64,000 nucleotides of DNA from contig NZ_JAFFIX010000013.1 in NCBI RefSeq assembly GCF_016916835.1, positions 124,001-188,000 on the forward strand, given 5' to 3'. Shown here piece by piece: positions 26,969-35,018 of the stretch. Each line of letters starts with the position of its first letter. The stretch's first letter is position 1. Below the pieces are notes generated by a model. The model was given only the letters and a program-made list of their open reading frames with translations. It had not been told where the DNA came from and searched no databases. The position numbers and the translations under genes were made by a program. Source of the stretch: Actinacidiphila bryophytorum (GTDB lineage: Bacteria > Actinomycetota > Actinomycetes > Streptomycetales > Streptomycetaceae).

Positions 26969-28581
26969 TGCGGGTCCTCGCGCAGGTCGCGATGGTGATG
27001 AACCTCGACAAGTGCATCGGCTGCCACACGTGTTCCGTCACCTGCAAGCAGACCTGGACCAGCCGCAGCGGCATCGAGTACGCGTGGTTCAACAACGTGG
27101 AGACCCGCCCGGGACAGGGCTACCCGCGGCGCTGGCAGGACCAGGACACCTGGCGCGGCGGCTGGCGGCTCAACCGCCGCGGCCAGCTCACCCTGCGGGC
27201 CGGCAGCCGGATCGCCCGGCTCGCGGCGATCTTCGCCAACCCGGTGCTGCCCGGCATCAAGGACTACTACGAGCCGTGGACGTACGACTACCGCACCCTG
27301 GTCAACGCCCCGCTCGGCGACGACTACCCGGTGGCGCAGCCGCACTCGCTGATCACCGGCAAGCCCATGAAGATCGAGTGGAGCGCCAACTGGGACGACG
27401 ACCTGGGCGGTTCTGTCGAGCACGGCGACGCCGACCCGCTGCTGGCCCGCACCCGCGCGCAGGGCGAGCAGGCGGCGCAGAAGGTCAGGGCGGCCTTCGA
27501 GCAGACCTTCATGTTCTACCTGCCGCGGATCTGCGAGCACTGCCTGAACCCGTCGTGCGTGGCCTCCTGCCCCTCGGGGGCGATCTACAAGCGCGAGGAG
27601 GACGGCATCGTCCTGGTCGACCAGGACCACTGCAGGGGCTGGCGGCAGTGCGTCACCGGGTGCCCGTACAAGAAGATCTACTTCAACCACCGCACCGGCA
27701 AGGCGGAGAAGTGCACCTTCTGCTACCCGCGGATCGAGGTCGGGCTGCCGACGGTGTGCTCCGAGACGTGCGTGGGCCGGCTCCGCTACCTCGGCGTGGT
27801 GCTCTACGACGCCGACGCCGTCACCGCCGCCGCGTCCGTACCGGAGGACCGGGACCTCTACGCCGCGCAGCTGGGCGTCTTCCTCGACCCCGCGGACCCC
27901 GGGGTGCGGCGGGCCGCCGAGCGCGACGGCATCGCCCACGACTGGATCGAGGCCGCCCGCCGCTCCCCCGTGCACGCGCTGATCAGCCGCTACCGGGTGG
28001 CGCTGCCGCTGCACCCGGAATTCCGCACCATGCCGATGGTCTGGTACATCCCGCCGCTGTCCCCGGTCGTCGAGGCGCTGACCGAGACCGGGTTCGACGG
28101 CGAGGACGCGGGCAACCTCTTCGGCGCCATCGACAGCCTGCGCATCCCGGTCGAGTACCTGGCCGAGCTGTTCACCGCGGGCGACCCCGCTCCTGTGCGG
28201 GCCGCGCTGGACCGGCTGGCCGCGATGCGCGCCCACATGCGGGCGGTCAACCTCGGGGAGAGCCCGCCGGGTTCGCCCTCGGACGCGGCGGCGGCGGTCG
28301 GCATGAGCGGCACCGAGATCGAGGAGATGTACCGGCTGCTGGCCGTCGCCAAGTACGACGAGCGGTACGTCATCCCGACCGCGGCCGTCGGCGACGCCCG
28401 CCGCCTTGAGGAGTCCGCGCTGCCCGAGGACTGCTCGCTCGACCACGACGGCGGCCCCGGCATGGGCGGCGCGGGACCCTTCGGCGAGGACTCCGGGCAC
28501 CGGCGGCTGCCGCTGGTGGCGCTGGAGACCTTCCACGCCCTGCGCAGACGGCAGACCCGCGACGAGGAGCCCGATCGGTGA
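26968..28581 (+). CDS. narH: Respiratory nitrate reductase beta subunit NarH
   Basis: A 537-residue iron-sulfur electron-transfer subunit. Four cysteine clusters are visible: 'DKCIGCHTCSVTCK' (C16-C26), 'ICEHCLNPSCVASCP', 'HCRGWRQCVTGCPYKK' (the Trp-containing motif of the [3Fe-4S] centre) and 'CTFCYPRIEVGLPTVCSETC'. It conducts electrons from the NarI haems to NarG. Its ATG overlaps the narG stop and its stop overlaps the GTG of narJ, so the operon is translationally coupled. The length and spacing are as in other actinobacterial NarH proteins. Confidence 0.97.
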   Translation: MRVLAQVAMVMNLDKCIGCHTCSVTCKQTWTSRSGIEYAWFNNVETRPGQGYPRRWQDQDTWRGGWRLNRRGQLTLRAGSRIARLAAIFANPVLPGIKDYYEPWTYDYRTLVNAPLGDDYPVAQPHSLITGKPMKIEWSANWDDDLGGSVEHGDADPLLARTRAQGEQAAQKVRAAFEQTFMFYLPRICEHCLNPSCVASCPSGAIYKREEDGIVLVDQDHCRGWRQCVTGCPYKKIYFNHRTGKAEKCTFCYPRIEVGLPTVCSETCVGRLRYLGVVLYDADAVTAAASVPEDRDLYAAQLGVFLDPADPGVRRAAERDGIAHDWIEAARRSPVHALISRYRVALPLHPEFRTMPMVWYIPPLSPVVEALTETGFDGEDAGNLFGAIDSLRIPVEYLAELFTAGDPAPVRAALDRLAAMRAHMRAVNLGESPPGSPSDAAAAVGMSGTEIEEMYRLLAVAKYDERYVIPTAAVGDARRLEESALPEDCSLDHDGGPGMGGAGPFGEDSGHRRLPLVALETFHALRRRQTRDEEPDR

Positions 28582-29216
28582 GCGCCCGCGGTGCCGGGGG
28601 CGACCGGCACGCGGCGGCGGTCGTCCACCAGGCTGCCGCCCGCCTGCTCTGCTACCCCGACCGGCAGATGCCGGCCGAACTCCCGCTGCTGCGGGCCGCG
28701 CTGGAAGCCGCCGGCACCCGGCCCGCGCAGCTGCTGCGGCCGCTGCTCGACCACCTCGGCGGCACCGCGCTGCCGGAGCTGACCGCCGGCTATGTGCGCA
28801 CCTTCGACTTCACCACCCGGCACTGCCTGCACCTGACGTGGTGGACCGACGGCGACACCCGCCGCCGCGGCGAGGCACTGGTGCGCTTCAAGGAGCGCTA
28901 CCGGCAGCACGGCCTGGAGCCGGTCGGCGAGGAACTGCCCGACTTCCTGCCCGTGGTGCTGGAGTTCAGCGCCGCCGCCCGCACCGACGTGCTGCTGCGC
29001 GAGCACCGCCCGGCGCTCGAACTGCTGCGGCTGGCCCTCACCGAGGACGGCACACCGTATGCGGCGGCGCTTGAGGCGGTGTGCGCCACGCTTCCCGGGG
29101 CCTCGCCCGCCGACCGGGCCGCCGCGATGGCGACGGCCCGCAGCGGACCGCCGCGGGAGGAGGTGGGCCTGACGCCGTACGGGCACCTGGGCCTGCTGCC
29201 GGTACTCAGCACATGA
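28578..29216 (+). CDS. narJ: Nitrate reductase Mo-cofactor assembly chaperone NarJ
   Basis: A 212-residue TorD/NarJ-family helical chaperone with 'AAARLLCYPDRQM' at the start and 'YVRTFDFTTRHCLHLTWWTDGDTRRRGEALVRF' (quoted here only as family pattern positions 73-106), followed by 'ELPDFLPVVLEF'. NarJ binds the NarG N-terminus and assists insertion of FS0 and the molybdenum cofactor; it is not part of the final enzyme. The GTG start overlaps the narH stop. Its C-terminus is about 80 bp before narI. Confidence 0.95.
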   Translation: MSARGAGGDRHAAAVVHQAAARLLCYPDRQMPAELPLLRAALEAAGTRPAQLLRPLLDHLGGTALPELTAGYVRTFDFTTRHCLHLTWWTDGDTRRRGEALVRFKERYRQHGLEPVGEELPDFLPVVLEFSAAARTDVLLREHRPALELLRLALTEDGTPYAAALEAVCATLPGASPADRAAAMATARSGPPREEVGLTPYGHLGLLPVLST

Positions 29217-29295
29217 CGCGCCGGCGCGCCGCCCCGCAGGCCGACCGCCCCCGCCCTTGCACCGACCGCCCCCGCACCGACCAGGAGCCGCGCCG

Positions 29296-30018
29296 ATGAC
29301 GACCCTGCTGTGGGGCGCCCTGCCCTACCTCGCCTTCGCCCTGCTGGTCAGCGGGCTGGTCTGGCGGCACCGCTACGACGCCTTCGGCTGGACCACCCGC
29401 TCCTCGGAGATCCACGAGTCGCGGCTGCTGTCGGTCGCCTCGCCGGTCTTCCACTACGGCATCCTGTTCGTGCTGGCCGGGCACCTGCTCGGCCTGTTCG
29501 TGCCCGCCTCGTGGACCGACGCGACCGGCGTGCACGAGCGCGCCTACCACCTGCTGTCGCTGATCGGCGGCACCATCGCCGGAGTGCTGGCCATCGCCGG
29601 CATCGCGGTGCTGGTCTACCGCCGCCGCACCAACGCACCCGTGCTGCTGGCGACCACCCGCAACGACAAGTTCATGTACGTGCTGCTGGTCGGCGAGATC
29701 GCGATGGGGCTGTACGCGAAGCTGTCCAACTCCTCCTTCTCGCACGGCTACGACTACCGCAGCACCATCGCACCCTGGGCGCGCAGCCTGTTCACACTGG
29801 ACCCGAAGACCGAGCTGATGCAGAGCGCGCCCCTCACCTACCGCATCCACGCCGTCATCGGCATGGTCCTGATCGCGGTGGTCCCCTACACCCGGCTGGT
29901 CCACATGTTCAGCGCACCCGTGCAGTACCTCTTCCGCCCCTACATCGTCTACCGCAGCCGCGGCCCGCTCACCGAGCAGCCGCGGCCGCGCGGCTGGGAG
30001 GAATTCACGGACGTTTGA
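29296..30018 (+). CDS. narI: Respiratory nitrate reductase gamma subunit NarI
   Basis: A 240-residue cytochrome b membrane anchor with five predicted spans. The haem-binding histidines correspond to H53 and H63 in 'VFHYGILFVLAGHLLG', and H185 and H203 in 'YRIHAVIGM' and 'LVHMFSAP', equivalent to the four ligands known in E. coli NarI. It oxidises menaquinol and passes electrons to NarH. ATG 29296 follows AGGAG; an upstream in-frame ATG would add a hydrophilic extension not usual in the family. It is the last gene of the nar operon. Confidence 0.95.
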   Translation: MTTLLWGALPYLAFALLVSGLVWRHRYDAFGWTTRSSEIHESRLLSVASPVFHYGILFVLAGHLLGLFVPASWTDATGVHERAYHLLSLIGGTIAGVLAIAGIAVLVYRRRTNAPVLLATTRNDKFMYVLLVGEIAMGLYAKLSNSSFSHGYDYRSTIAPWARSLFTLDPKTELMQSAPLTYRIHAVIGMVLIAVVPYTRLVHMFSAPVQYLFRPYIVYRSRGPLTEQPRPRGWEEFTDV

Positions 30019-30191
30019 ACCGTGCGCACGGAAAAGCGACTCACGCCACGGGAATTACCATCCGCACCAACACGGTCAATTCAACTCATGCGATCCAGGC
30101 CGGGCGAACTGGTTACGGCACAGGGCGGCCTGCCGCTACTCTCGGCTCCCCAAGTGTTTCTTGAACCACCGCAGCAGGGAGATCCAGAACC

Positions 30192-30740
30192 ATGTCGTAC
30201 GATGTGCCGCCGCCGTCCGGCCCGCCGGCCCAGCCGCCGAACTCCGCCGGTCCGTCAGGAAACTCCTTCGACCCGTCATCGGTCGACCGCCGAGACTGGG
30301 CGATTCTCGGAATCGGGTTCATCGTCTTCATCTTCTCGTTCTTCAACTACTACAAGTGGGATTACAGCGGCTTCGGCATCAAGCTCAGCAAGACCTGGAG
30401 CGCCTGGCACTTCGACCACGGCCTCTTCATAGCCTGGCTCGCGATGGTCCTCACCGTGGCCGGCGCCGCCGTACTGGCGGTCAGCCTGTTCTCCCCCGCC
30501 GTCCAACTGCCCGCGCCGGCACGGCAGCTGTCCTTCCTGGCGTTCGGGGCGGGATTCGTCCTCTACGTGATCGCGATCTTCGCGCACTCGGACTTCGGCC
30601 CCGGTGGCGGCCACGACTTCAGCTTCTGGATCAGCCTCATCCTGTCGGGTGTCGGCGCCGTCGTCGCGCTGATGCGCGCCCAGCAGACGAACACCGCGCT
30701 GCCCGGCCCGCTGGCGAGCCTGCCGCGCATCGGCAAGTGA
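30192..30740 (+). CDS. Four-span membrane protein of unknown function
   Basis: A 182-residue protein. The N-terminal tail of about 33 residues is Pro/Ser/Gly-rich ('YDVPPPSGPPAQPP'). Four hydrophobic helices follow ('WAILGIGFIVFIFSFFNYY', 'GLFIAWLAMVLTVAGAAVLAV', 'LSFLAFGAGFVLYVIAIFA', 'SFWISLILSGVGAVVALM') and a short cytoplasmic tail. Its pattern is seen in many streptomycete proteins of unknown role. AGGGAG precedes the ATG. The 173-bp gap after narI and a strong terminator behind it suggest a separate transcript. Confidence 0.8.
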   Translation: MSYDVPPPSGPPAQPPNSAGPSGNSFDPSSVDRRDWAILGIGFIVFIFSFFNYYKWDYSGFGIKLSKTWSAWHFDHGLFIAWLAMVLTVAGAAVLAVSLFSPAVQLPAPARQLSFLAFGAGFVLYVIAIFAHSDFGPGGGHDFSFWISLILSGVGAVVALMRAQQTNTALPGPLASLPRIGK

Positions 30741-30773
30741 CCCCGCGCCGCCGCTAGGCCGCGGCAGAGGAGC

Positions 30774-30801
30774 GGGGGCCGCCACTTCGGTGGCGGCCCC
30801 C
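30774..30801. terminator. Bidirectional terminator
   Basis: A perfect 12-bp stem (GGGGGCCGCCAC / GTGGCGGCCCCC) with a stable TTCG tetraloop follows the membrane-protein gene and lies between convergent genes. Confidence 0.9.
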
Positions 30802-30843
30802 GGTCCTGGCAGGACGTGATGATTGGTCAACTATGTGTGTGCA

Positions 30844-30881
30844 GCCGGGAGTTGCCCGAGGGGGTGCGGGCAACTCCCGGC
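30844..30881 (-). terminator. Terminator of the DUF3152 gene
   Basis: A perfect 14-bp stem (GCCGGGAGTTGCCC / GGGCAACTCCCGGC) with a 10-base loop begins 10 bp after the DUF3152 stop on the minus strand. With the hairpin at 30774 it gives the convergent pair two separate terminators. Confidence 0.85.
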
Positions 30882-30890
30882 CCGGCCCGC

Positions 30891-31748
30891 TCAGGGAATG
30901 TGCGGGCCGCCCAGGTAGTGCCCCTGGGCGTCATAGGGCCACGCGTTGGCCACGCAGCCGTGCAGGCCGTCGATCTGCTGCATCATCGCCGGGGCCGGCC
31001 GCCCGGGGCCCGGGCAGCCCTCGTGGCCGTGGCCTATCCGGTGACCCACCTCGTGGTTGATGATCAGCGCGCGGTACTCGGCGACCGGTCCGGGGAATTC
31101 CGGCGAACCGGTGTTCCAGCGCTTGAGGTTGACCACCACCTGCGGTCCGACGTCGCAGTTCACCTCGCCGTGGGTGTGCAGCCCCGCGGCTCCGCAGATG
31201 GCGTCCACCGTCGCCGGGCTGGCGATCTTCACCACGAAGTCGTAGGTGCCGCCGGAGACGAGCTGGAAGGCGTCGCGGTGGTCGGCGGTCCAGCCGCGGG
31301 GGTCGCCGAGGATGTCCTCGATCTCCCGGGCCGCGCTGTTCGCCGACACCCCGGTGCCCTGCTCGACCTGCACCTTGTAGCGCCGCACCAGACCCTGGCC
31401 CACCCGCTTGCCCGACAGGGTGGCGGTGCTGAAGACCCCCGCGCCCTTGTCAGGGCCTGCGTCCCCCGCCGCCTGCGGTGTCCGGCGCGGCGCCTTGCCG
31501 GGCGCGTGCGGTGCCGGGGCGGACGCCCGCGGCGCCGTGCTGCCGGTGTCCGCACCCTTCCCCGTCCCGTCCGCGGCCGAGGACTCCCCCGGGTGCCGGT
31601 TGGCCAGCGCCGCACCGGCCAGCCCCACGGCCAGCACCGTGCACAGCACGTACAGCCCGCGCCGCCTGCGCGGGGCGCCGCGCCCGCCTACGTGTCCTGA
31701 CCCGGCCCGTGCCGGGGTCCGCGGCCTGCGTCTGCTTCCGTGCTGCAT
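30891..31748 (-). CDS. Exported DUF3152 protein (zincin-like)
   Basis: A 285-residue protein with an Arg-rich N-terminus, one hydrophobic anchor ('GLYVLCTVLAVGLAGAAL', about residues 32-49), a Pro/Ala/Gly-rich linker and a C-terminal DUF3152 domain. The domain carries 'NHEVGHRIGHGHEGCPG', a HExxH...H metalloprotease-like zinc motif, plus cysteine pairs likely to form disulfides outside the cell ('DAICGAAG', 'EVNCDVG'). DUF3152 proteins are anchored or secreted actinobacterial proteins of undetermined substrate. ATG 31748 is used. Confidence 0.85.
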   Translation of the reverse strand: MQHGSRRRPRTPARAGSGHVGGRGAPRRRRGLYVLCTVLAVGLAGAALANRHPGESSAADGTGKGADTGSTAPRASAPAPHAPGKAPRRTPQAAGDAGPDKGAGVFSTATLSGKRVGQGLVRRYKVQVEQGTGVSANSAAREIEDILGDPRGWTADHRDAFQLVSGGTYDFVVKIASPATVDAICGAAGLHTHGEVNCDVGPQVVVNLKRWNTGSPEFPGPVAEYRALIINHEVGHRIGHGHEGCPGPGRPAPAMMQQIDGLHGCVANAWPYDAQGHYLGGPHIP

Positions 31749-31841
31749 GGCATTCACCCTGGTCGCGCCAGGTGATAGCCACTGGCCCAACGAGTCACGG
31801 AACCGTAACAGGCCTGCGCGCCGGCCCCCGGCACGGACACG

Positions 31842-31878
31842 GGGACGGGGCGGGTCCCTGGCGGACCCGCCCCGTCCC
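31842..31878 (-). terminator. Terminator of the beta-helix gene
   Basis: A perfect 16-bp stem (GGGACGGGGCGGGTCC and its complement) with a 5-base loop lies 19 bp after the minus-strand stop at 31897. Confidence 0.85.
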
Positions 31879-31896
31879 GGGCGCAGCAGCGGACGG

Positions 31897-33699
31897 TCAG
31901 ACGACCGCGACACCGTTCGAATAGCTCTTCATGTTGAACACAGCGAAGCCGTTCTGGACCGGATCGCCACTGTTGTTGATGCAGTGCAGCATGCCGCCGC
32001 CGCCCGCGCCGTTGAGGCACACGGTCATCAGGTCGGTGAAGACCACACCGGGGGTGTCGGGGACCTCGTAGGTCGCGTCGGTGTAGATGTCGGCGTTGAG
32101 GTTGAAGAAGCAGTAGCTGCCCAGACCCCAGGCCTGGTGGTCCCTGACGTGGTCGCCGACCTTGTAGGCCGCGTAGCCCTTGGTCGAGCCGTTCACCCAG
32201 GCGGACTGGGTGGGCACGTCGTAGGGGTTCTCGTTCTGGAAGAAGTACGTGCGCCCGTGCTCGCCGTTCCAGATCACCTCGTACTTCTGGTAGTGCTCCA
32301 CGAACAGCCCGTAGGTGGTGACGTGGTCGCCGTTGACGACGATGCCGGTGTCGGCGGGGTTGACCGTCCAGCCCACCGTGCCGTCCAGGCCGTGGTCGGC
32401 ACGCCACAGCCACAGGTGGTCGCAGATGACGTCGTTGCTGTCGATCTGCAGGCTGATGCCCGCGCCGCCGGCGATGGCGCCGCCGATCCGGGCGAAGACG
32501 TCGTAGAGCACCGTCGGGTCGTCGGTGTGGCGGCGCCGGCTGCGGCCCTCGCCGACCTTGAGCAGCACGGGGGTGTGCTTGGAGGCGGCCTCGACCAGCA
32601 CACCGGCCACCGTGACGCCGCTGACGTCGGCGACTTCGATGAGCGTGTTGCCGTGCGTGGAGCGCAGCGTGGTGTAGCCCAGGCCCAGCACGACCGTGCC
32701 GGGGCGGGTGACGTGGATGGTGGAGGACAGGTTGTAGATGCCCGGCGTGAAGAGCAGGTGCCGGCCCCTGGACAGCGCCCGGTTGATGTCGGCGACGGAG
32801 TCACCGGGCTTGGCGACGAAGAAGCGGGACAGCGCGATGCTGTGCCCCGCGGTGCGCCCGTCCGCCCAGGTGGTGCCGGTGCTGCTCCGGTGCAGGGCGG
32901 GCACGAAGACCTGGTAGTCGCCGTGCCGGTCCACCGTCAGGTACGGCTTCTCGCGGACGACCGGGGTGCGGTCGACGGTGGTCATCGGGGGCGTCGGGAA
33001 GGACTGGGCGGGGGCGCCCTCGACGCCGACGAAGACCATGTTCCAGTTGGCGCCGGTCCAGCTGCCGAAGGTGTCGTTGCGCGACAGCCACTGCTGCTGC
33101 GAGCCGGAGTTCACCTGGCCGTCCACCACGCTGTCGGCCAGGAAGCCGCCGCTGGACCACCCGTTGCCGGGCGGGCTGGGCATCAGGATCATGTCGCCCT
33201 TGACGTGCACCCGGCGCATCGGCCCTGCCTGCGCGACGGCCCAGCGCTCCAGGCCGTCGGGGGGCGCGATGCTGATGTTCTCCGCGGCCCGCCAGAAGTC
33301 CTGCGTGCCGTTGCCGTCGAACCACTGGGCGTCGACGGTGACATGGCCGTTGATCAGCACGTCGTCGGGGCTGTCGCCGAGGCCCAGCACATGGGTGTAG
33401 AAGCCGACGTTGATGTCGACGTTGTACGTGCCCGGCATGAAGGCCAGCGCGTACCGCTCGTCGCCGAACTGGTTGGACTCCTGGATGGCGAAGACGGCGT
33501 CGCACTGCGCCTGGATCGCCGCGTCCCCCATCGAGGGGTCGAAGACAAGGACGTTGGGGCCGAGGTCGGCGCCCTTGTGCGGGTGCGCGGGGGACGGCGA
33601 GGCGAAGGCTGACCCGGTGGCGATGCCGCCGGCCAGCGGAACCGCGGCGGCGACGGCCGCCCCGCGCAGCACGGAACGGCGAGTGGGGATAACGGACAC
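31897..33699 (-). CDS. Tat-exported right-handed beta-helix protein
   Basis: A 600-residue protein with a twin-arginine signal ('TRRSVLRGAAVAAAVPLAG'). It belongs to a family often labelled 'coagulation factor 5/8' or 'adenylyl cyclase' in databases, names that do not reflect the sequence. Repeated short strands ('GTVVLGLGYTTLRSTHGN', 'SGVTVAGVLVEAA', 'DVICDHLWLWRADHG', 'DTGIVVNGDHVTTYGLFVEHYQ') indicate a parallel beta-helix related to GH55-type beta-1,3-glucanases. Extracellular glucan binding or cleavage is the best guess. A perfect GAGAGCGCTCTC palindrome lies 57 bp upstream of the start, typical of LacI-family sugar regulators, so the gene is probably sugar-controlled. Confidence 0.75.
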   Translation of the reverse strand: MSVIPTRRSVLRGAAVAAAVPLAGGIATGSAFASPSPAHPHKGADLGPNVLVFDPSMGDAAIQAQCDAVFAIQESNQFGDERYALAFMPGTYNVDINVGFYTHVLGLGDSPDDVLINGHVTVDAQWFDGNGTQDFWRAAENISIAPPDGLERWAVAQAGPMRRVHVKGDMILMPSPPGNGWSSGGFLADSVVDGQVNSGSQQQWLSRNDTFGSWTGANWNMVFVGVEGAPAQSFPTPPMTTVDRTPVVREKPYLTVDRHGDYQVFVPALHRSSTGTTWADGRTAGHSIALSRFFVAKPGDSVADINRALSRGRHLLFTPGIYNLSSTIHVTRPGTVVLGLGYTTLRSTHGNTLIEVADVSGVTVAGVLVEAASKHTPVLLKVGEGRSRRRHTDDPTVLYDVFARIGGAIAGGAGISLQIDSNDVICDHLWLWRADHGLDGTVGWTVNPADTGIVVNGDHVTTYGLFVEHYQKYEVIWNGEHGRTYFFQNENPYDVPTQSAWVNGSTKGYAAYKVGDHVRDHQAWGLGSYCFFNLNADIYTDATYEVPDTPGVVFTDLMTVCLNGAGGGGMLHCINNSGDPVQNGFAVFNMKSYSNGVAVV

Positions 33700-34073
33700 G
33701 GCTCTCCCTGGAGTGGTGGATGGGGGAGGTGGTCACGGTTGGTCCTGAACCGCGAGAGAGCGCTCTCAGGGACGAAGTGAAGCACCAGGGCCATGCAGCG
33801 TCAATAAAGAAGTGGTCATGAACCGTCCAGAAGATGAACGCAAAGGCACGGAACGGCCGGTTGTCCCGGATTCACGGAGCGCTCCGGTCCGGTTGACGGT
33901 GCCGCGCTCTGACCTGCCCGTGGCCTGCGGTGGTCGCGGGACTGCGGTGGCAAGGGGGGCACAGGTGCAGCGGGAGGCCGTCGACTCCCGTTCAGCAGTT
34001 GTTCAACTCACTGTTCGTGCCCGGGCTTTGTGCCCTCCCTAACCTCCCTGGAGGTTTGCGAAAGAAGGGACTC
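33700..34073. other. 374-bp intergenic region between divergent genes
   Basis: No credible gene is seen. It holds the LacI-type palindrome (33756-33767) next to the beta-helix gene. On the other side are an AGTTG-TT-CAACT inverted repeat (33997-34008) and an ACCTCC-CT-GGAGGT inverted repeat (34042-34055) upstream of the ABC transporter ATPase. These may be operator or 5'-leader structures for the ABC operon. Confidence 0.5.
33756..33767. promoter_or_regulatory. LacI-family operator-like palindrome
   Basis: GAGAGCGCTCTC is a perfect 12-bp palindrome with the central CG step typical of LacI/GalR operators; the streptomycete CebR box has the same GAGCGCTC core. It lies 57 bp upstream of the Tat-exported beta-helix gene. 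Confidence 0.7.
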
Positions 34074-35018
34074 ATGGACACTCCCCCCGCAGTCCGGGCT
34101 CGTGGGATCACCAAGTGCTTCGGCGAGGTCGTCGCACTCGACGGCATCGATCTGGATGTGGCGCAGGGTCAGATCCACGGCCTGGTCGGACCGAACGGCG
34201 CAGGCAAGACGACCCTGCTGGGCCTGCTGCTCGGCCTTGCCGCAGCAGACAGCGGCAGTCTCGACATCCTCGACACCCCGGTGGGCCGGGCGCTCACCGC
34301 CCCGGAGGGCGTCGCGGGCTTCGTGGACGGCCCGGGTCTGTACCCCTCGCTCACCGCCCGGCAGAACCTCGCTGCGCTCGCCGCGCTCCGCGGCGGGCGC
34401 CGGGCGCGGGGCGCCGGCATCGACGACGCGCTCGACCAGGTCGGGCTGACCGACGTGGCCGCCGACAAGGCCCGCGGCTTCTCGCTGGGCATGCGGCAGC
34501 GGCTCGGGCTCGCCGCGGCCCTGCTCACCAGGCCCCGGCTGCTGGTGCTCGACGAGCCCTCCAACGGCCTTGACCCGGCGGGCAAGAAGCACGTGCACGG
34601 CGTGCTGACCCGCCTCGCGGCCGAGGGCACCGCCGTGGTCCTGTCCAGCCACCGCATGGACGACCTGGAAGCGCTCTGCTCCGAGGTCACCATCCTGTCC
34701 ACCGGGCGGATCGTCTTCACAGGGCCGCTGAGCAAGCTGGCCGCGGAGAACAGCGAGCTGGACTACCGGCTGCTGACCTCCGACCCGCAGACCGCCCGCC
34801 GTATCGCAGACGGGACCGCGGACGTCCACGTCGCCGGCAGCGCCGCGGAGTGGCGCGGCGCCGAGGCGCTGGTGGTACGCGCGCTGGTGCCGGCCCTGGA
34901 CGAACTGGTGGCGCACCTGGTGCGCGACGGCGTCGCGATCCGCGAACTGGCGCCGGTGGTCTCGCCGTTGGAGGCCGCCTTCCTCGCCCTCACAGAACCG
35001 CAGGAGGCCGGCCGATGA
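34074..35018 (+). CDS. ABC transporter ATP-binding protein
   Basis: A 314-residue single-domain ATPase of the CcmA/DrrA exporter type. It shows Walker A 'GPNGAGKTT' near residue 39, a signature 'FSLGMRQRLGLAAAL', Walker B 'RLLVLDEPSNGLDP' and the switch His in 'VVLSSHRMDDLEAL'. The Q-loop appears as 'GFVDGPGLYPSLTARQN', lacking the usual Gln, as in many drug-type exporters. A C-terminal extension of about 90 residues is typical of this class. GAAGGGA lies before the ATG. It overlaps the permease start (ATGA), forming an export pump of unknown substrate with the next gene. Confidence 0.92.
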   Translation: MDTPPAVRARGITKCFGEVVALDGIDLDVAQGQIHGLVGPNGAGKTTLLGLLLGLAAADSGSLDILDTPVGRALTAPEGVAGFVDGPGLYPSLTARQNLAALAALRGGRRARGAGIDDALDQVGLTDVAADKARGFSLGMRQRLGLAAALLTRPRLLVLDEPSNGLDPAGKKHVHGVLTRLAAEGTAVVLSSHRMDDLEALCSEVTILSTGRIVFTGPLSKLAAENSELDYRLLTSDPQTARRIADGTADVHVAGSAAEWRGAEALVVRALVPALDELVAHLVRDGVAIRELAPVVSPLEAAFLALTEPQEAGR

